From positions 2,845,501-2,909,500 of the forward strand of contig NZ_CP137852.1 of the NCBI RefSeq assembly GCF_033547095.1: a stretch of 64,000 nucleotides of DNA. The letters run 5' to 3'. A model generated the notes under the pieces. That model worked only from the letters and a program-made list of their open reading frames with translations. It made no database searches and was not told where the DNA came from. Shown here piece by piece: positions 43,654 to 54,841 of this stretch. Source of the stretch: Sediminicoccus rosea (lineage in GTDB: Bacteria > Pseudomonadota > Alphaproteobacteria > Acetobacterales > Acetobacteraceae). Position 1 is the first letter of the stretch. Each line of letters starts with the position of its first letter. The translations under genes were made by a program, and so were the position numbers.

Positions 43654-44612
43654 GCCGCGAGGATCCCCTCGACGATCTCCTGCACCGAGAGCGCCTCCTC
43701 CAAGGTGGCGAGGTCCACCGCATGGCCCCGCGTCAGCGCGGCGAGCTTCTCGAGCTGGCCGCCCAGGGTCAGGGGCCGCATTTTCTCATTGGGCAGCGCG
43801 TCGGGTGCCGCGTGCCAGGTGCCATCCGCGGCGAGCTTCTCGGCGAATGACCAGTGGCGCAGGCGGATTGCCCCCTTGCTGCCCTGGATCCGCGTGATGT
43901 TGTGGTCATCGGCCAGAGTGATGCCGACGCCACCGGAAATGCTCACCGGCACATCTCCAGCCGAGAGCCGGGCTGCAATGGCCGTCTCGCTCCCCGTGCC
44001 GGGCGGGTAGCTGACCCGAGCCTGGGCGAGGCGGAGCGGCCCTCCCAGGCGCTGGGCCAGGAAGAGGAAATGCGACACCACCTCCCGCGTGAAGCCGCCC
44101 TCGGCGCGCTCGGAGAGCCAAGCGGCCGCGCCCTGCTGCCAGCCGCGCGGCCAGGCGGCGAAGGCGGCCGTGATCTCGATGCGCTGGAGGGGCCCGATCT
44201 CCGGCAGCCACGCGCGCAGCTGCGCGATGGCAGGCGAGGACGCCATGGGGAAGTTCACCGCGGCGCGCTGCCCCCTCGCCCCGGCCACGAAACCGCGCGC
44301 GGCCACCAGGTCCGAGGCAAGCGGCTTTTCGAGGAAGAGCGCCCTGCCCGCCGTCAGCACCTGCTGGCCGAGCGCGATATGCGAGGCGGGGGGTGAGGCG
44401 ATATAGACCGCGTCACTCGCCGCGATCACGGACGCCGCATCGGCACTCATCATAATGTCAGGCGTGATGGAGGCGAGGCGCGCCACGGCGGCGGGGCCGG
44501 GATCCCAGATGGCCGTGACCTGCGTTCCGTCATGCGCGAGCGCCGCGCGCATCAGGCGCTCGCCCATGATGCCAAGGCCCAGGATGCCCAGGCGGAGAGG
44601 TTCAGACGTCAT
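43650..44612 (-). CDS. Gfo/Idh/MocA-family oxidoreductase
   Basis: Start 44612 (MTSEPLRLGILGLGIMGERL) gives 320 residues and puts the dinucleotide motif GLGIMG near the N-terminus; an ATG five codons earlier is possible. The conserved EKP motif is seen in ALFLEKPLASD. The C-terminal alpha/beta domain binds a sugar or cyclitol in typical members. Whether NAD or NADP is used is unclear. It overlaps pobA by 11 bases and BKACE by 4, so all three are co-translated, an unusual partner for aromatic genes. Confidence 0.85.
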   Translation of the reverse strand: MTSEPLRLGILGLGIMGERLMRAALAHDGTQVTAIWDPGPAAVARLASITPDIMMSADAASVIAASDAVYIASPPASHIALGQQVLTAGRALFLEKPLASDLVAARGFVAGARGQRAAVNFPMASSPAIAQLRAWLPEIGPLQRIEITAAFAAWPRGWQQGAAAWLSERAEGGFTREVVSHFLFLAQRLGGPLRLAQARVSYPPGTGSETAIAARLSAGDVPVSISGGVGITLADDHNITRIQGSKGAIRLRHWSFAEKLAADGTWHAAPDALPNEKMRPLTLGGQLEKLAALTRGHAVDLATLEEALSVQEIVEGILAA

Positions 44613-45762
44613 AGGGCAGCCCCACATATTGCTCGGCGAGGCCGGTTCGCGCGGCCTCGGAATTCACCAGGTAGTCCAGCTCGGCCACCTGCACGCGGTG
44701 CTCGAAGGGGTCGTTGTCGCTGAACTTGTGCAGCATGGCGGTCATCCACCACGAGAAACGCTGCACCTTCCAGATCCGCTTCAGGCAGATCTCGCTGTAG
44801 CGGTCGAGCAGGCCCATCCCCTGGCCGCGATAGAAGGCGGTGAGGCCCTGGGCCAGCACCCGCACATCAGCCACGGCGAGGTTCATGCCCTTGGCGCCGG
44901 TTGGCGGGACGATGTGCGCCGCATCGCCCGCCAGGAAGAGGCGGCCGTGGCGCATGGGCTCGGCCACGAAGCTCCGCATGGCGGTGACGCCCTTCTGGAA
45001 GATCGGGCCCTCATTCACCCCGCCCAGGCGCTGGTGCAGCCCCTCCCAGATGCGCGCATCGGACCACTGGCTGAGGTCCTCATCCGGCGCGCATTGCAGA
45101 TAGAGGCGCGAGACGGTGTTGCTGCGCATCGTGGCGAGCGCGAAGCCATCGGCGTGCCGCGCGTAGATCAGCTCATGGCTGATCGGCCTGGCCTCGGCCA
45201 GGATGCCGAGCCAGGCGAAGGGATAGACGCGCTCATAGATGCGCAGCACCTCGGGCGGCATCGCGGCGCGGGAGATGCCGTGGAAGCCGTCGCAGCCCGC
45301 CACAACGTCGCAGCGCAGCTCGCGCATCTCACCATCCAGGGTGAAGGTGATGCGCGGCTGGTCGGTCGCGATGTCATGCAGCGCCGCGTCCTCCACCTCG
45401 AAATGCAGCGGGCGGCCAGTGGCGAAGCGGGCGGCCACCATGTCCTTCACCGCCTCCTGCTGGCCATAGATCGTCACGCGCTTGCCGGTCAGGCCATGCA
45501 GGTCGATCCGGTGGGAGGCGTCGTTGAAGCGCAGCTCCATGCCGTCATGCGCCAGGCCTTCGCGGTGCAGCCGATCGGCGAGACCCGCCTCGGTCAGCGT
45601 GTCCACGCTGCCCTGCTCCAGCAGGCCCGCGCGGATGCGGCCCTCGATATAGGGGCGGGACTTCGCCTCGATGATGACGCTGTCGATCCCGGCTCGGTGC
45701 AGCAGGTGTGCCAGCAACAGGCCGGCCGGCCCGGCGCCCAGAATTCCCACCTGTGTCCGCAT
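44602..45762 (-). CDS. pobA: 4-hydroxybenzoate 3-monooxygenase
   Basis: The product has 386 residues, close to the usual 394. Start 45762 (MRTQVGILGAGPAGLLLAHLL) begins the FAD-binding GxGxxG; CGGGAG lies seven bases upstream. Diagnostic parts are the Arg-rich GRIRAGLLEQGSVD, the NADPH/FAD DG segment DVVAGCDGFHGISR, the GRLFLAGDAAHIVPPTGAKG motif and the C-terminal EQYVGLPYD. It converts 4-hydroxybenzoate to protocatechuate. No protocatechuate ring-cleavage gene lies in the window; the BKACE gene downstream could handle a later keto acid. Confidence 0.92.
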   Translation of the reverse strand: MRTQVGILGAGPAGLLLAHLLHRAGIDSVIIEAKSRPYIEGRIRAGLLEQGSVDTLTEAGLADRLHREGLAHDGMELRFNDASHRIDLHGLTGKRVTIYGQQEAVKDMVAARFATGRPLHFEVEDAALHDIATDQPRITFTLDGEMRELRCDVVAGCDGFHGISRAAMPPEVLRIYERVYPFAWLGILAEARPISHELIYARHADGFALATMRSNTVSRLYLQCAPDEDLSQWSDARIWEGLHQRLGGVNEGPIFQKGVTAMRSFVAEPMRHGRLFLAGDAAHIVPPTGAKGMNLAVADVRVLAQGLTAFYRGQGMGLLDRYSEICLKRIWKVQRFSWWMTAMLHKFSDNDPFEHRVQVAELDYLVNSEAARTGLAEQYVGLPYDV

Positions 45763-45830
45763 CGTCGAACTCCCGCTACCCGAGAGCCCGGCAATGGCGC
45801 AGAATGGGGCGCTCGACAACGGGGTTTCTC

Positions 45831-46448
45831 ATGGAACAGCCACGCCGCATTGATGTCATCTCGGATGCGATCTGCCCCTGGTGCTGGATCGGCAAGCGGC
45901 AGATGGAGCGCGCGCTGGCCATGCTCGACCAGCCCTTCACCATCCATTGGCGCCCCTACCAGCTCAACCCCGACATGCCCGTGGAAGGCGTGGAGCGTGC
46001 CGCCTATCGCGCCGCCAAGTTCGGCAGCGTCGAGCGCGGGCGGGAGCTGGATGCCAATGTGGCCGAGGCCGGACGCGCCGTGGGTCTGGAATTCCGTCAT
46101 GACCGGATGCTCCGCACGCCCAACACCATCGCCGCCCATCGCCTGATCCGCTGGGCGGGCACGAAGCAGAACGAGATGGTGGAGGCCCTGTTCCAGGCCT
46201 ATTTCCACGATGGCCAGGACATCGGCGACCACGCGACGCTCACCGCCATCGCCGCCACGCTCGAGCTGGATGCGACGGAATTTCTTGCCTCCAGCGAAGG
46301 TGATGCGGAAGTCCGCGCCGAGGACGCGCAGTTCCGCCGCATCGGCATCAATGGCGTGCCGAGCTTCGCCCTGGACGGCCAGGTGATGTTCTCGGGCGCC
46401 TATCCGGCCGAGCACATGGCCCGGATCTTCGGCCGGCGCGCGGCCTGA
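45831..46448 (+). CDS. DsbA-family (FrnE-like) oxidoreductase
   Basis: This 205-residue thioredoxin-fold protein starts at 45831 (MEQPRRIDVISDAICPWCW). The active site CPWC is at residues 15-18, and the cis-Pro loop is INGVPSFALDG. No signal peptide is present, so it acts in the cytoplasm like other FrnE/YwbO-type proteins, rather than as periplasmic DsbA. These proteins are thiol-disulfide isomerases or glutathione-transferase-like. It shares its last base with the ATG of pncC (TGATG). It is divergent from pobA across a 68-base region. Confidence 0.88.
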   Translation: MEQPRRIDVISDAICPWCWIGKRQMERALAMLDQPFTIHWRPYQLNPDMPVEGVERAAYRAAKFGSVERGRELDANVAEAGRAVGLEFRHDRMLRTPNTIAAHRLIRWAGTKQNEMVEALFQAYFHDGQDIGDHATLTAIAATLELDATEFLASSEGDAEVRAEDAQFRRIGINGVPSFALDGQVMFSGAYPAEHMARIFGRRAA

Positions 46449-46945
46449 TGCAGGCTGTGCTGGACCGCGCGGCGGGCCTGGGCGAGCGCCTGCGCGCGCG
46501 GGGCGAGACCATCGCGGTTTCGGAGTCCTCCACGGGCGGGCTGATCTCGGCCGCGCTCCTCGCCCTGCCCGGGGCCTCGGCCTATTTCATGGGCGGCGCG
46601 GTGACCTACACCACCACGGCGCGCGGCGCGCTGGTCGGCATCACGGCCGAGCAGATGGTGGGGCTCCGCTCGGCCAGCGAGCCTTATGCGCTGCTGCTGG
46701 CCCGCACCATGCGCGAGCGGATGGGCACCACCTGGGGCTTGGCGGAGACCGGCGCCTCAGGCCCCACCGGGAACCGCTATGGCGATGCGGCGGGCCATAC
46801 CTGCTTTGCCATCTCCGGTCCGGTCGAGCTGGTTCGCACGCTAGAGACCGGCCGTGCCGAGCGCTGGCCCAACATGATGGAATTCGCGCTGGCCACGCTC
46901 GGCCTGCTGGACGAGGCGCTCAGCGCGCCAGCGCCGCACCCTTGA
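46448..46945 (+). CDS. pncC: PncC/CinA C-terminal family nicotinamide-nucleotide amidase
   Basis: This 165-residue stand-alone CinA-C domain has the signature IAVSESSTGGLISAALLALPG and later AETGASGPTGNRYGDAAGHTC. PncC deamidates nicotinamide mononucleotide to nicotinate mononucleotide for NAD recycling. The N-terminal molybdopterin-like domain of full CinA is absent, as in PncC/YgaD. The gene overlaps the FrnE-like gene by one base and the convergent NTF2-like gene by 26 bases. Confidence 0.9.
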   Translation: MQAVLDRAAGLGERLRARGETIAVSESSTGGLISAALLALPGASAYFMGGAVTYTTTARGALVGITAEQMVGLRSASEPYALLLARTMRERMGTTWGLAETGASGPTGNRYGDAAGHTCFAISGPVELVRTLETGRAERWPNMMEFALATLGLLDEALSAPAPHP

Positions 46946-47513
46946 GCCAAGCGGCGCCATCGGCATAGAGGCGCTCCACTTCCGCGCCCTTCAGCCCGGG
47001 CATGTCCCGCTTCACCGCATAGCCGATGCGGGTCTGCAGATAGGCCAGGTGCCGGTAGCCCTCGGGGAATTGCGCGAGCAGCGCGGCATCCAGGGAAAGC
47101 CGCGCATCGGGCGCGACGGGGTCCATCCGATCCTTCTCGTAGATCGGCTGGCGCAGCCGCAATTTCCAGGCGTCCTCATGCTTCTCGACGAAATCATAGA
47201 AGCGGCCGGTGCAGACCACATCCACCAGCACGCCCTCCACCTCCGCGCGCTGGCTGATGGTCATCTTGGTCTGGGCTATGGCGCGCTCGCCCGCGATTTC
47301 GCTGCTGTGCCCGCCCAGGAAATGCAGGATGGAAACGCCGCGATTCCATCCCTCGATGCTGGCCGCGATGAACTCCGCCGCCGTGCCCTGCTTCCAGGTG
47401 GCCATCATCCGGCCCTCCGGATGCCAGCAGGTGGAAAAGCGCGCCCAGTCGCCGGCATCGCGCCAGACCGCCCAGTTCTCGATGAGGGCGCGGATCTCCG
47501 CGGCGTCGTCCAT
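46920..47513 (-). CDS. NTF2-like (SnoaL-type) protein
   Basis: Start 47513 (MDDAAEIRALIENWAVWRDAG) gives 197 residues. The cone-shaped NTF2 fold is indicated by WARFSTCWHPEGRMMATWKQG and the later VVCTGRFYDFVEKHEDAWKLRLRQP. Such proteins are small-molecule isomerases, dehydratases or ring-hydroxylating beta-like subunits; the residues do not identify one. It lies two bases after the stop of the alpha/beta hydrolase gene, so the two are co-transcribed and probably act in one pathway. Confidence 0.78.
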   Translation of the reverse strand: MDDAAEIRALIENWAVWRDAGDWARFSTCWHPEGRMMATWKQGTAAEFIAASIEGWNRGVSILHFLGGHSSEIAGERAIAQTKMTISQRAEVEGVLVDVVCTGRFYDFVEKHEDAWKLRLRQPIYEKDRMDPVAPDARLSLDAALLAQFPEGYRHLAYLQTRIGYAVKRDMPGLKGAEVERLYADGAAWLKGAALAR

Positions 47514-47515
47514 GC

Positions 47516-48400
47516 TCAGCGCTTTGCCGCGATGATGCCGCCCGACATGCTGGCCGGGATGCGGTCTCGCCAGGCGCCGGAATCCACAGCCGTGATGAAG
47601 TCGAGCAGGGCGCGGTTGAAGGCGTCCGGATCCTCGAGGTTCATGGTGTGGCCGCATTTCGGCATGACCAGCAGGGCCGAGCTGGTGATGGTGCGCTTGA
47701 GGTAGAGCGCGGGCTCGAGCGTCGGGTCGTCCTCGTCGCCGGCGATGATGAAGGTGGGCAGCTTCAGCTGGCGGAACTGGGCCTCCAGTTCAAAGAGCGA
47801 CGGGCGCTCGCGCTGCACGCCAAGCATGGTGAGCGCCGAGCCCTCGGCCGAGTGCTCGCCCATCTGCGCCTCGAATTCCGCGAAGCCGCGCGGGTCCTTC
47901 TCCTCGAAGACCAGGCGCGTGGGGCCATGGGCATAGGTGTGGGCGAAGGCCTGCATGCCCTCGGCCCGCAATTGCGCGACGGAGGCGTCGAGCTCCGCCT
48001 GGAACTGCGCGCGCTTGCCGGGGGCGGCGCCATAGCCGACGCCCGCCGCCGTCAGGCTGCGCGCCAGATGCGGATGGCGCAGCCCGAGATGCAGCGTGGC
48101 GAAGGCACCCATGGAGAGGCCCACCACATGGGCGGGCGCCAGGTTCAGCCCCTTGATGACGGCGGCGATGTCATCGGTCGCGCGGTCCTGGCTGTAGGAT
48201 TTCGGGCTGCTGGGCACGCTGCTCGGCGGATAGCCGCGGGCATGAAAGGCGATGCAGCGGTAGCGACGCGAGAAGAAGCGGATCTGCGGTTCCCAGCTCC
48301 GCGCATCGCCCGCAAATTCGTGGGCGAAGATCAGCGGCGTGCCCTCCCCCGCCTCGATGTAGTGCAGGTCAACGCCATCCTCGGTGCGGATGCTGGGCAT
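47516..48400 (-). CDS. Alpha/beta hydrolase
   Basis: Start 48400 (MPSIRTEDGVDLHYIEAGEG) has GGAGAGGAG upstream and gives 294 residues. Family elements: FAHEFAGDARSW in place of the common HG oxyanion loop, nucleophile elbow GLSMGAF, acid region IAGDEDDPTLEP and catalytic His in MPKCGHTMNLEDP. It resembles enol-lactone or C-C bond hydrolases. No signal peptide is seen. It is divergent from the ring-opening amidohydrolase gene, with an 89-base region between that carries ribosome sites for both. Confidence 0.85.
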   Translation of the reverse strand: MPSIRTEDGVDLHYIEAGEGTPLIFAHEFAGDARSWEPQIRFFSRRYRCIAFHARGYPPSSVPSSPKSYSQDRATDDIAAVIKGLNLAPAHVVGLSMGAFATLHLGLRHPHLARSLTAAGVGYGAAPGKRAQFQAELDASVAQLRAEGMQAFAHTYAHGPTRLVFEEKDPRGFAEFEAQMGEHSAEGSALTMLGVQRERPSLFELEAQFRQLKLPTFIIAGDEDDPTLEPALYLKRTITSSALLVMPKCGHTMNLEDPDAFNRALLDFITAVDSGAWRDRIPASMSGGIIAAKR

Positions 48401-48489
48401 GCGGTCGGACTCCTCTCCAAGCCTGGGCAGCTTGCGTCGCGGGCCGGGGCGCGGCAAGGGACGCCCGCCTTTCGCCCAGGAGTTTCGCC

Positions 48490-49590
48490 ATGCCCCGCCA
48501 AGCCCTCGCCTTCCGCGTGCCGATGCGCCACCCGGGCGATGTGTCAGAGATCGCCGCCCTCTTCGAGGCGGCCGCGCTGCGGCCGGAGGAAGTGGTGGCG
48601 ATCCTCGGCAAGACCGAGGGCAATGGCTGCGTGAACGACTTCACCCGCGCCTATGCCGTCAGCGCCTTGGCCGGGCTGCTCGGCGCCCGGCTCGGCACGA
48701 CGGCGGAGGCGGTGATGGCGCGCGTGGCGCTGGTCATGTCGGGCGGGACCGAGGGCGGGCTCTCGCCGCACTTCCTGGTGCTGGCGGTGCGTGAAGTGGC
48801 GGCACCCGCGACGGGCGCGCTGGCCATCGGGGTCGGCTTCACGCCGGATTTCGCGCCGGAGGAGATCGGCCGCATGGCCCAGCTCCGGACCACCGCCGCC
48901 GCCGTGCGCGCCGCCATGGCCGATGCCGGCATCACCGATGCGCGGGAGGTCCACTACGTCCAGGTGAAGTGTCCCCTCATCACCTCGGCCAAGGTGGCGG
49001 ATGCCGCCGCGCGCGGCCGGGATGTCGCGACATCCGACACCTATGCGTCCATGGGCCTCTCGCGCGGAGCGGCGGCGCTGGGCGTGGGGCTTGCGCTGGG
49101 TGAATTGGATGAGGCCACGCTGTCGGATGCCGCGATCGGCGAAGACTGGGCGCTGCATTCGGGACGCGCCAGCTGCTCGGCCGGCGTGGAGCTGGAGCGC
49201 TGCGAGGTAATCGTGCTCGGGAACAGCCCGGCCTGGGCGGGGGATCTCATCATCGGGCACGATGTCATGGCCGATGCGTTGGATTTCGGCGCGGTGCAGC
49301 GCGCCCTGGCCTCGGTGGGGCTTGGTGCCCCCGGGCAATTGGCGCCGGCGGCCCTGGCGCGGCTTGTGGCCGTCCTGGCCAAGGCCGAGCCTGCGAGCAC
49401 CGGCAGCATCCGCGGCCTGCGCCACATCATGAACGACGACAGCGACATCAATGCCACACGCCATGCCCGGGCGCTGGTGGGCGGCGTGATCGCGGCCGCG
49501 GTGGGCCGGACGGACCTCTTCGTCTCGGGCGGAGCCGAGCATCAGGGGCCGGATGGCGGGGGGCCTGTTGCCGTCATTGCGCGGAAATAA
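48490..49590 (+). CDS. Ring-opening amidohydrolase (cyanuric acid amidohydrolase/barbiturase family)
   Basis: This 366-residue protein matches the AtzD/barbiturase family size. Three internal repeats each offer a Ser-Lys or Ser-containing segment: ILGKTEGNGCVNDFTR with VMSGGTEGG, VQVKCPLITSAKVADA with HSGRASCSAGVELE, and LAKAEPASTGSIRGLRHI with VSGGAEHQGPDGGGP. Members open cyanuric acid to carboxybiuret or barbiturate to ureidomalonate; sequence alone does not separate the two for me. AGGAG lies seven bases before the ATG. No biuret or allophanate hydrolase gene is nearby. Confidence 0.9.
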   Translation: MPRQALAFRVPMRHPGDVSEIAALFEAAALRPEEVVAILGKTEGNGCVNDFTRAYAVSALAGLLGARLGTTAEAVMARVALVMSGGTEGGLSPHFLVLAVREVAAPATGALAIGVGFTPDFAPEEIGRMAQLRTTAAAVRAAMADAGITDAREVHYVQVKCPLITSAKVADAAARGRDVATSDTYASMGLSRGAAALGVGLALGELDEATLSDAAIGEDWALHSGRASCSAGVELERCEVIVLGNSPAWAGDLIIGHDVMADALDFGAVQRALASVGLGAPGQLAPAALARLVAVLAKAEPASTGSIRGLRHIMNDDSDINATRHARALVGGVIAAAVGRTDLFVSGGAEHQGPDGGGPVAVIARK

Positions 49591-49666
49591 TGCCGGTGGA
49601 ATCGCGGCGGGGACTGGAAACCGGACGCGGTTGGTCCTATTTGAACGTCACCGCAGGAGAACGCCG

Positions 49667-50122
49667 GTGCTGAAACTCTCCAGATTGACCGATTACGCCG
49701 TGGTGGTGCTGTCGCGCATGGGGCGGGACAATGCGCCGCTCCAGAGCGCGCCCGGCATCGCCGCCCGCACCGGGCTGGCCGAGCCGACCGTCGCCAAGGT
49801 GCTGAAGATCCTCGCCCAGTCCGAGATCGTCGAGGGCTTGCGTGGGGCGCGGGGCGGCTATCGGCTGACCCGCCCGCTCAGCAGCATTACCCTGGCCGAG
49901 GTCATCGTCGCCTTCGATGGCCCGATCGCGCTCACCGCCTGCGTGGATGGCGGGACGGGCGGTTGCGAGAGCGAGCATCTCTGCCCTGTCCGGGGCCGCT
50001 GGGACCCCGTCAACCACGCCATCCGCGAGGCCTTGGCCGGCATTTCCGTCGCCGATCTGGCGGGCGGGAATTGCGGGGCCAGCCTTCCGTTCACCACCGA
50101 CCATTTCGTCGCCGCCGAGTAG
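49667..50122 (+). CDS. Rrf2/IscR-family regulator of the SUF operon
   Basis: A GTG at 49667 preceded by AGGAG six bases upstream gives a 151-residue Rrf2 protein beginning [17 protein letters not shown]. The winged helix is [17 protein letters not shown] with the wing RGARGGYRL. Three cysteines ([15 protein letters not shown]) are placed as in Fe-S-binding IscR-type sensors. It probably binds a [2Fe-2S] cluster and adjusts expression of the following suf genes according to cluster demand. It starts the operon; sufB follows after eight bases. The promoter must lie in or just after the end of the ring-opening amidohydrolase gene. Confidence 0.9.
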   Translation: MLKLSRLTDYAVVVLSRMGRDNAPLQSAPGIAARTGLAEPTVAKVLKILAQSEIVEGLRGARGGYRLTRPLSSITLAEVIVAFDGPIALTACVDGGTGGCESEHLCPVRGRWDPVNHAIREALAGISVADLAGGNCGASLPFTTDHFVAAE

Positions 50123-50130
50123 GAGCACCT

Positions 50131-51585
<1,455 letters not shown>

Positions 51586-51588
51586 GTC

Positions 51589-52325
<737 letters not shown>

Positions 52326-52329
<4 letters not shown>

Positions 52330-53594
52330 ACGCCATGACCCCCGGCGGCTTCTCCGCCCGTTTCGCGGGGCTGCGCGAGCACCTGCCCGGCGGCCGTACC
52401 CCTTGGGTGGCGGCGCTGCGCGGAGCCGCAGCGGAGCATTTCGCCGCGACTGGCCTGCCGCATCGCAAGCTGGAGGCCTGGCGCTACACCGACCTCTCGC
52501 CCATTGCCCAGGCACAGTTCACCGAGGCGCTGACGCTGGCGGCCGAGCACCCGGTGCTGCCGCCCATGCGCGCGCCTTACCGCGCCGTCTTCGTGGATGG
52601 GCGCTTCGCCGCCGGCCTCTCCACCCTGCCCGCCTGGTGCCGGCCACTCGCCGCGTATCTGAACGAGGCGGAAGGCTGGCTCGGCGCGCTGGCGCAGGCG
52701 CTGCCCGTCGTCTCGCTCAACACCATGCTCTTCGAGGATGGGCTGTTGCTCGACCTGCCGGCGGGCGTCGAGGGTGACGCGCTGGAGTTGCTGAGCCTCG
52801 CCAGCCACACCGGCCGGGCCATCGCCTTCCATCCGCGCCACCTGATCCGGCTCGGCGAGGGCGCGACGCTCACGCTCGTCGAGACCAGCCTCGGCCCCGA
52901 TGGCGCGAGCTACCTGCACAACCCGGTCTTCGAGATCCAGGTCGCGGCCGGCGCCACGCTCAGCCATGTGCGGATCCAGCGGGAGGGGCGCGCGGGCTTC
53001 CAGCTCTCCACCGTCCTCGCCGCGGTGCAGGCGGGCGGCACCTATGACAACTTCACCCTGAATGCCGGGGCGAAGCTGGTCCGCAACGAGATCCACACGG
53101 CGCTGCTCGGCCCCAAGGCCGCCTGCCACATGAATGGCGCGCAGCTCGCGGGCAACGGCCAGCATGCCGACACCACCACCTACCTGGATCACGCGGCGCC
53201 GGATTGCGCGAGCCGCCAGACCTACAAGACGGTGCTGGCCGGAAAGTCGCGCGGCGTCTTCCAGGGCAAGATCCTGGTGCGGCAGGTGGCCCAGCGCACC
53301 GATGGCTACCAGATGAACCAGGCGCTCCTCCTCTCCGAGGACGCCGAGATCGACGCCAAGCCGCAGCTTGAGATCTATGCCGACGACGTGAAGTGCAGCC
53401 ACGGTGCCACCGTCGGCGCGCTGGACGAGGCGCAGTTGTTCTACCTGCGTGCCCGCGGCATCCCGGCCGAGGCGGCGCGGGCCATGCTGGTCCAGGCCTT
53501 CCTCACGGAAGCGATCGAGGGCGTCACCCACCCCCTTGCCCAGGCCGCGCTGGCCGAAGCCACCGAGGGCTGGTGGGAACGGGAAGCCGCGTGA
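52326..53594 (+). CDS. sufD: SufD, Fe-S cluster assembly subunit
   Basis: This 422-residue protein has the SufD N-terminal helical region (LPHRKLEAWRYTDLSPIAQA) and beta-helix core, with YLDHAAPDCASRQTYKTVLAGKSRGVFQGKI and the terminal KCSHGATVGALDEAQLFYLRARGIP containing the conserved His. It partners SufB in the SufBC2D scaffold. Both ends overlap neighbours (ATGA with sufC, TGATG with sufS). Length is normal. Confidence 0.94.
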
Positions 53595-54841
53595 TGGACA
53601 CCCACGTCGCGGCCAGCTTCGACGTCACCCGCATCCGGCAGGATTTCCCGATCCTGTCCACGCAGGTGCGCGGCAAGCCGCTCGTCTTCCTCGACAGCGG
53701 CGCCTCGGCGCAGAAGCCACGCCAAGTGATCGCGGCGATGACGCGGGCGATGGAGACGGCCTATGCCAATGTCCATCGCGGCGCCTACCATTTGAGCGAG
53801 GTGGCGACTGAAGCGCACGAAGCCGCGCGCGGTGCCGTGCAGCGCTTCCTGAACGCGGCCGAGCCGGAGGAGATCATCTTCACCGGCAATGCCACCGGCG
53901 CCTTCAACCTCGTCGCCCACAGCTTCGGCCGCGGCATGCTCAAGCCCGGCCAATGCGTGCTGGTGAGCGAGATGGAGCACCATGCGAACCTCGTCCCCTG
54001 GCAGATGCTGCGGGATGCGGGGCTCGGCATCGGGCTGCGTTTCGTCCGCGTGACCGACAGCGGCGAGCTGGACCTGGACGACCTCTCGGCCAAACTGGCC
54101 GATGGCACGGTGGGCCTCGTTTCCATCACGCACATGTCCAATGTGCTGGGCTCGGTCACGCCGGCCGCCACGATCATTCGCATGGCGCATGAGGCGGGCG
54201 CGCGGGTCATGCTGGATGGCAGCCAGGCCGCGGTGCATCGCGCCGTGGATGTGCAGGCGCTGGACGTGGATTTCTATGCCTTCACCGGCCACAAGCTCTA
54301 CGGCCCCACCGGTATCGGTGTGCTCTACGGCAAGCGCGCGCTGCTGGATGCGATGCCGCCCTTCTTCGGCGGCGGCGACATGATCGAGACGGTGACGCTG
54401 GAGCGCAGCACCTTCGCCGCCGCCCCCGCGCGATTCGAGGCGGGCACGCCCGCCATCATCGAGGCAGTCGGCCTGCATGCGGCGATCGACTACGTGAACG
54501 CCATCGGCATGGGGGCGATCGAGGCGCATGAGCGTGGCTTGGTGGACCATGCGATGCGCGTGCTGACGGAAGTTGAGGGGCTTTCGCTGCTGGGCGCCGC
54601 GCAGGACCGCGGCGGCGTCTTCGCCTTCGCGCTGGACGGCGTGCACCCGCATGACCTCTCGACCTACCTGGACCGCTCGGGCATCTGCGTCCGCGCCGGC
54701 CGCCATTGCGCCGAGCCTCTGCATGCGCGCTTCGGGCTGGAGGGCGGCAGCACCCGCGCCTCCTTCGGCCTCTACACCACGCGGGAGGAAATCGATTTCC
54801 TCGCGCAGAAGCTGACCGACGCGCGGAGGTTCTTTGCGTGA
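53594..54841 (+). CDS. sufS: SufS, group II cysteine desulfurase
   Basis: This 415-residue PLP enzyme has the PLP lysine in FTGHKLYGPTGIGVLYG, the EMEHHANLVPWQ and DGSQAAVH cofactor segments, and the catalytic Cys in AGRHCAEPLHARFG. It removes sulfur from cysteine as a persulfide and hands it to SufU. ATG 53594 is inside the sufD stop; a GTG one codon earlier is possible. Its stop overlaps the sufU start. Confidence 0.95.
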   Translation: MDTHVAASFDVTRIRQDFPILSTQVRGKPLVFLDSGASAQKPRQVIAAMTRAMETAYANVHRGAYHLSEVATEAHEAARGAVQRFLNAAEPEEIIFTGNATGAFNLVAHSFGRGMLKPGQCVLVSEMEHHANLVPWQMLRDAGLGIGLRFVRVTDSGELDLDDLSAKLADGTVGLVSITHMSNVLGSVTPAATIIRMAHEAGARVMLDGSQAAVHRAVDVQALDVDFYAFTGHKLYGPTGIGVLYGKRALLDAMPPFFGGGDMIETVTLERSTFAAAPARFEAGTPAIIEAVGLHAAIDYVNAIGMGAIEAHERGLVDHAMRVLTEVEGLSLLGAAQDRGGVFAFALDGVHPHDLSTYLDRSGICVRAGRHCAEPLHARFGLEGGSTRASFGLYTTREEIDFLAQKLTDARRFFA

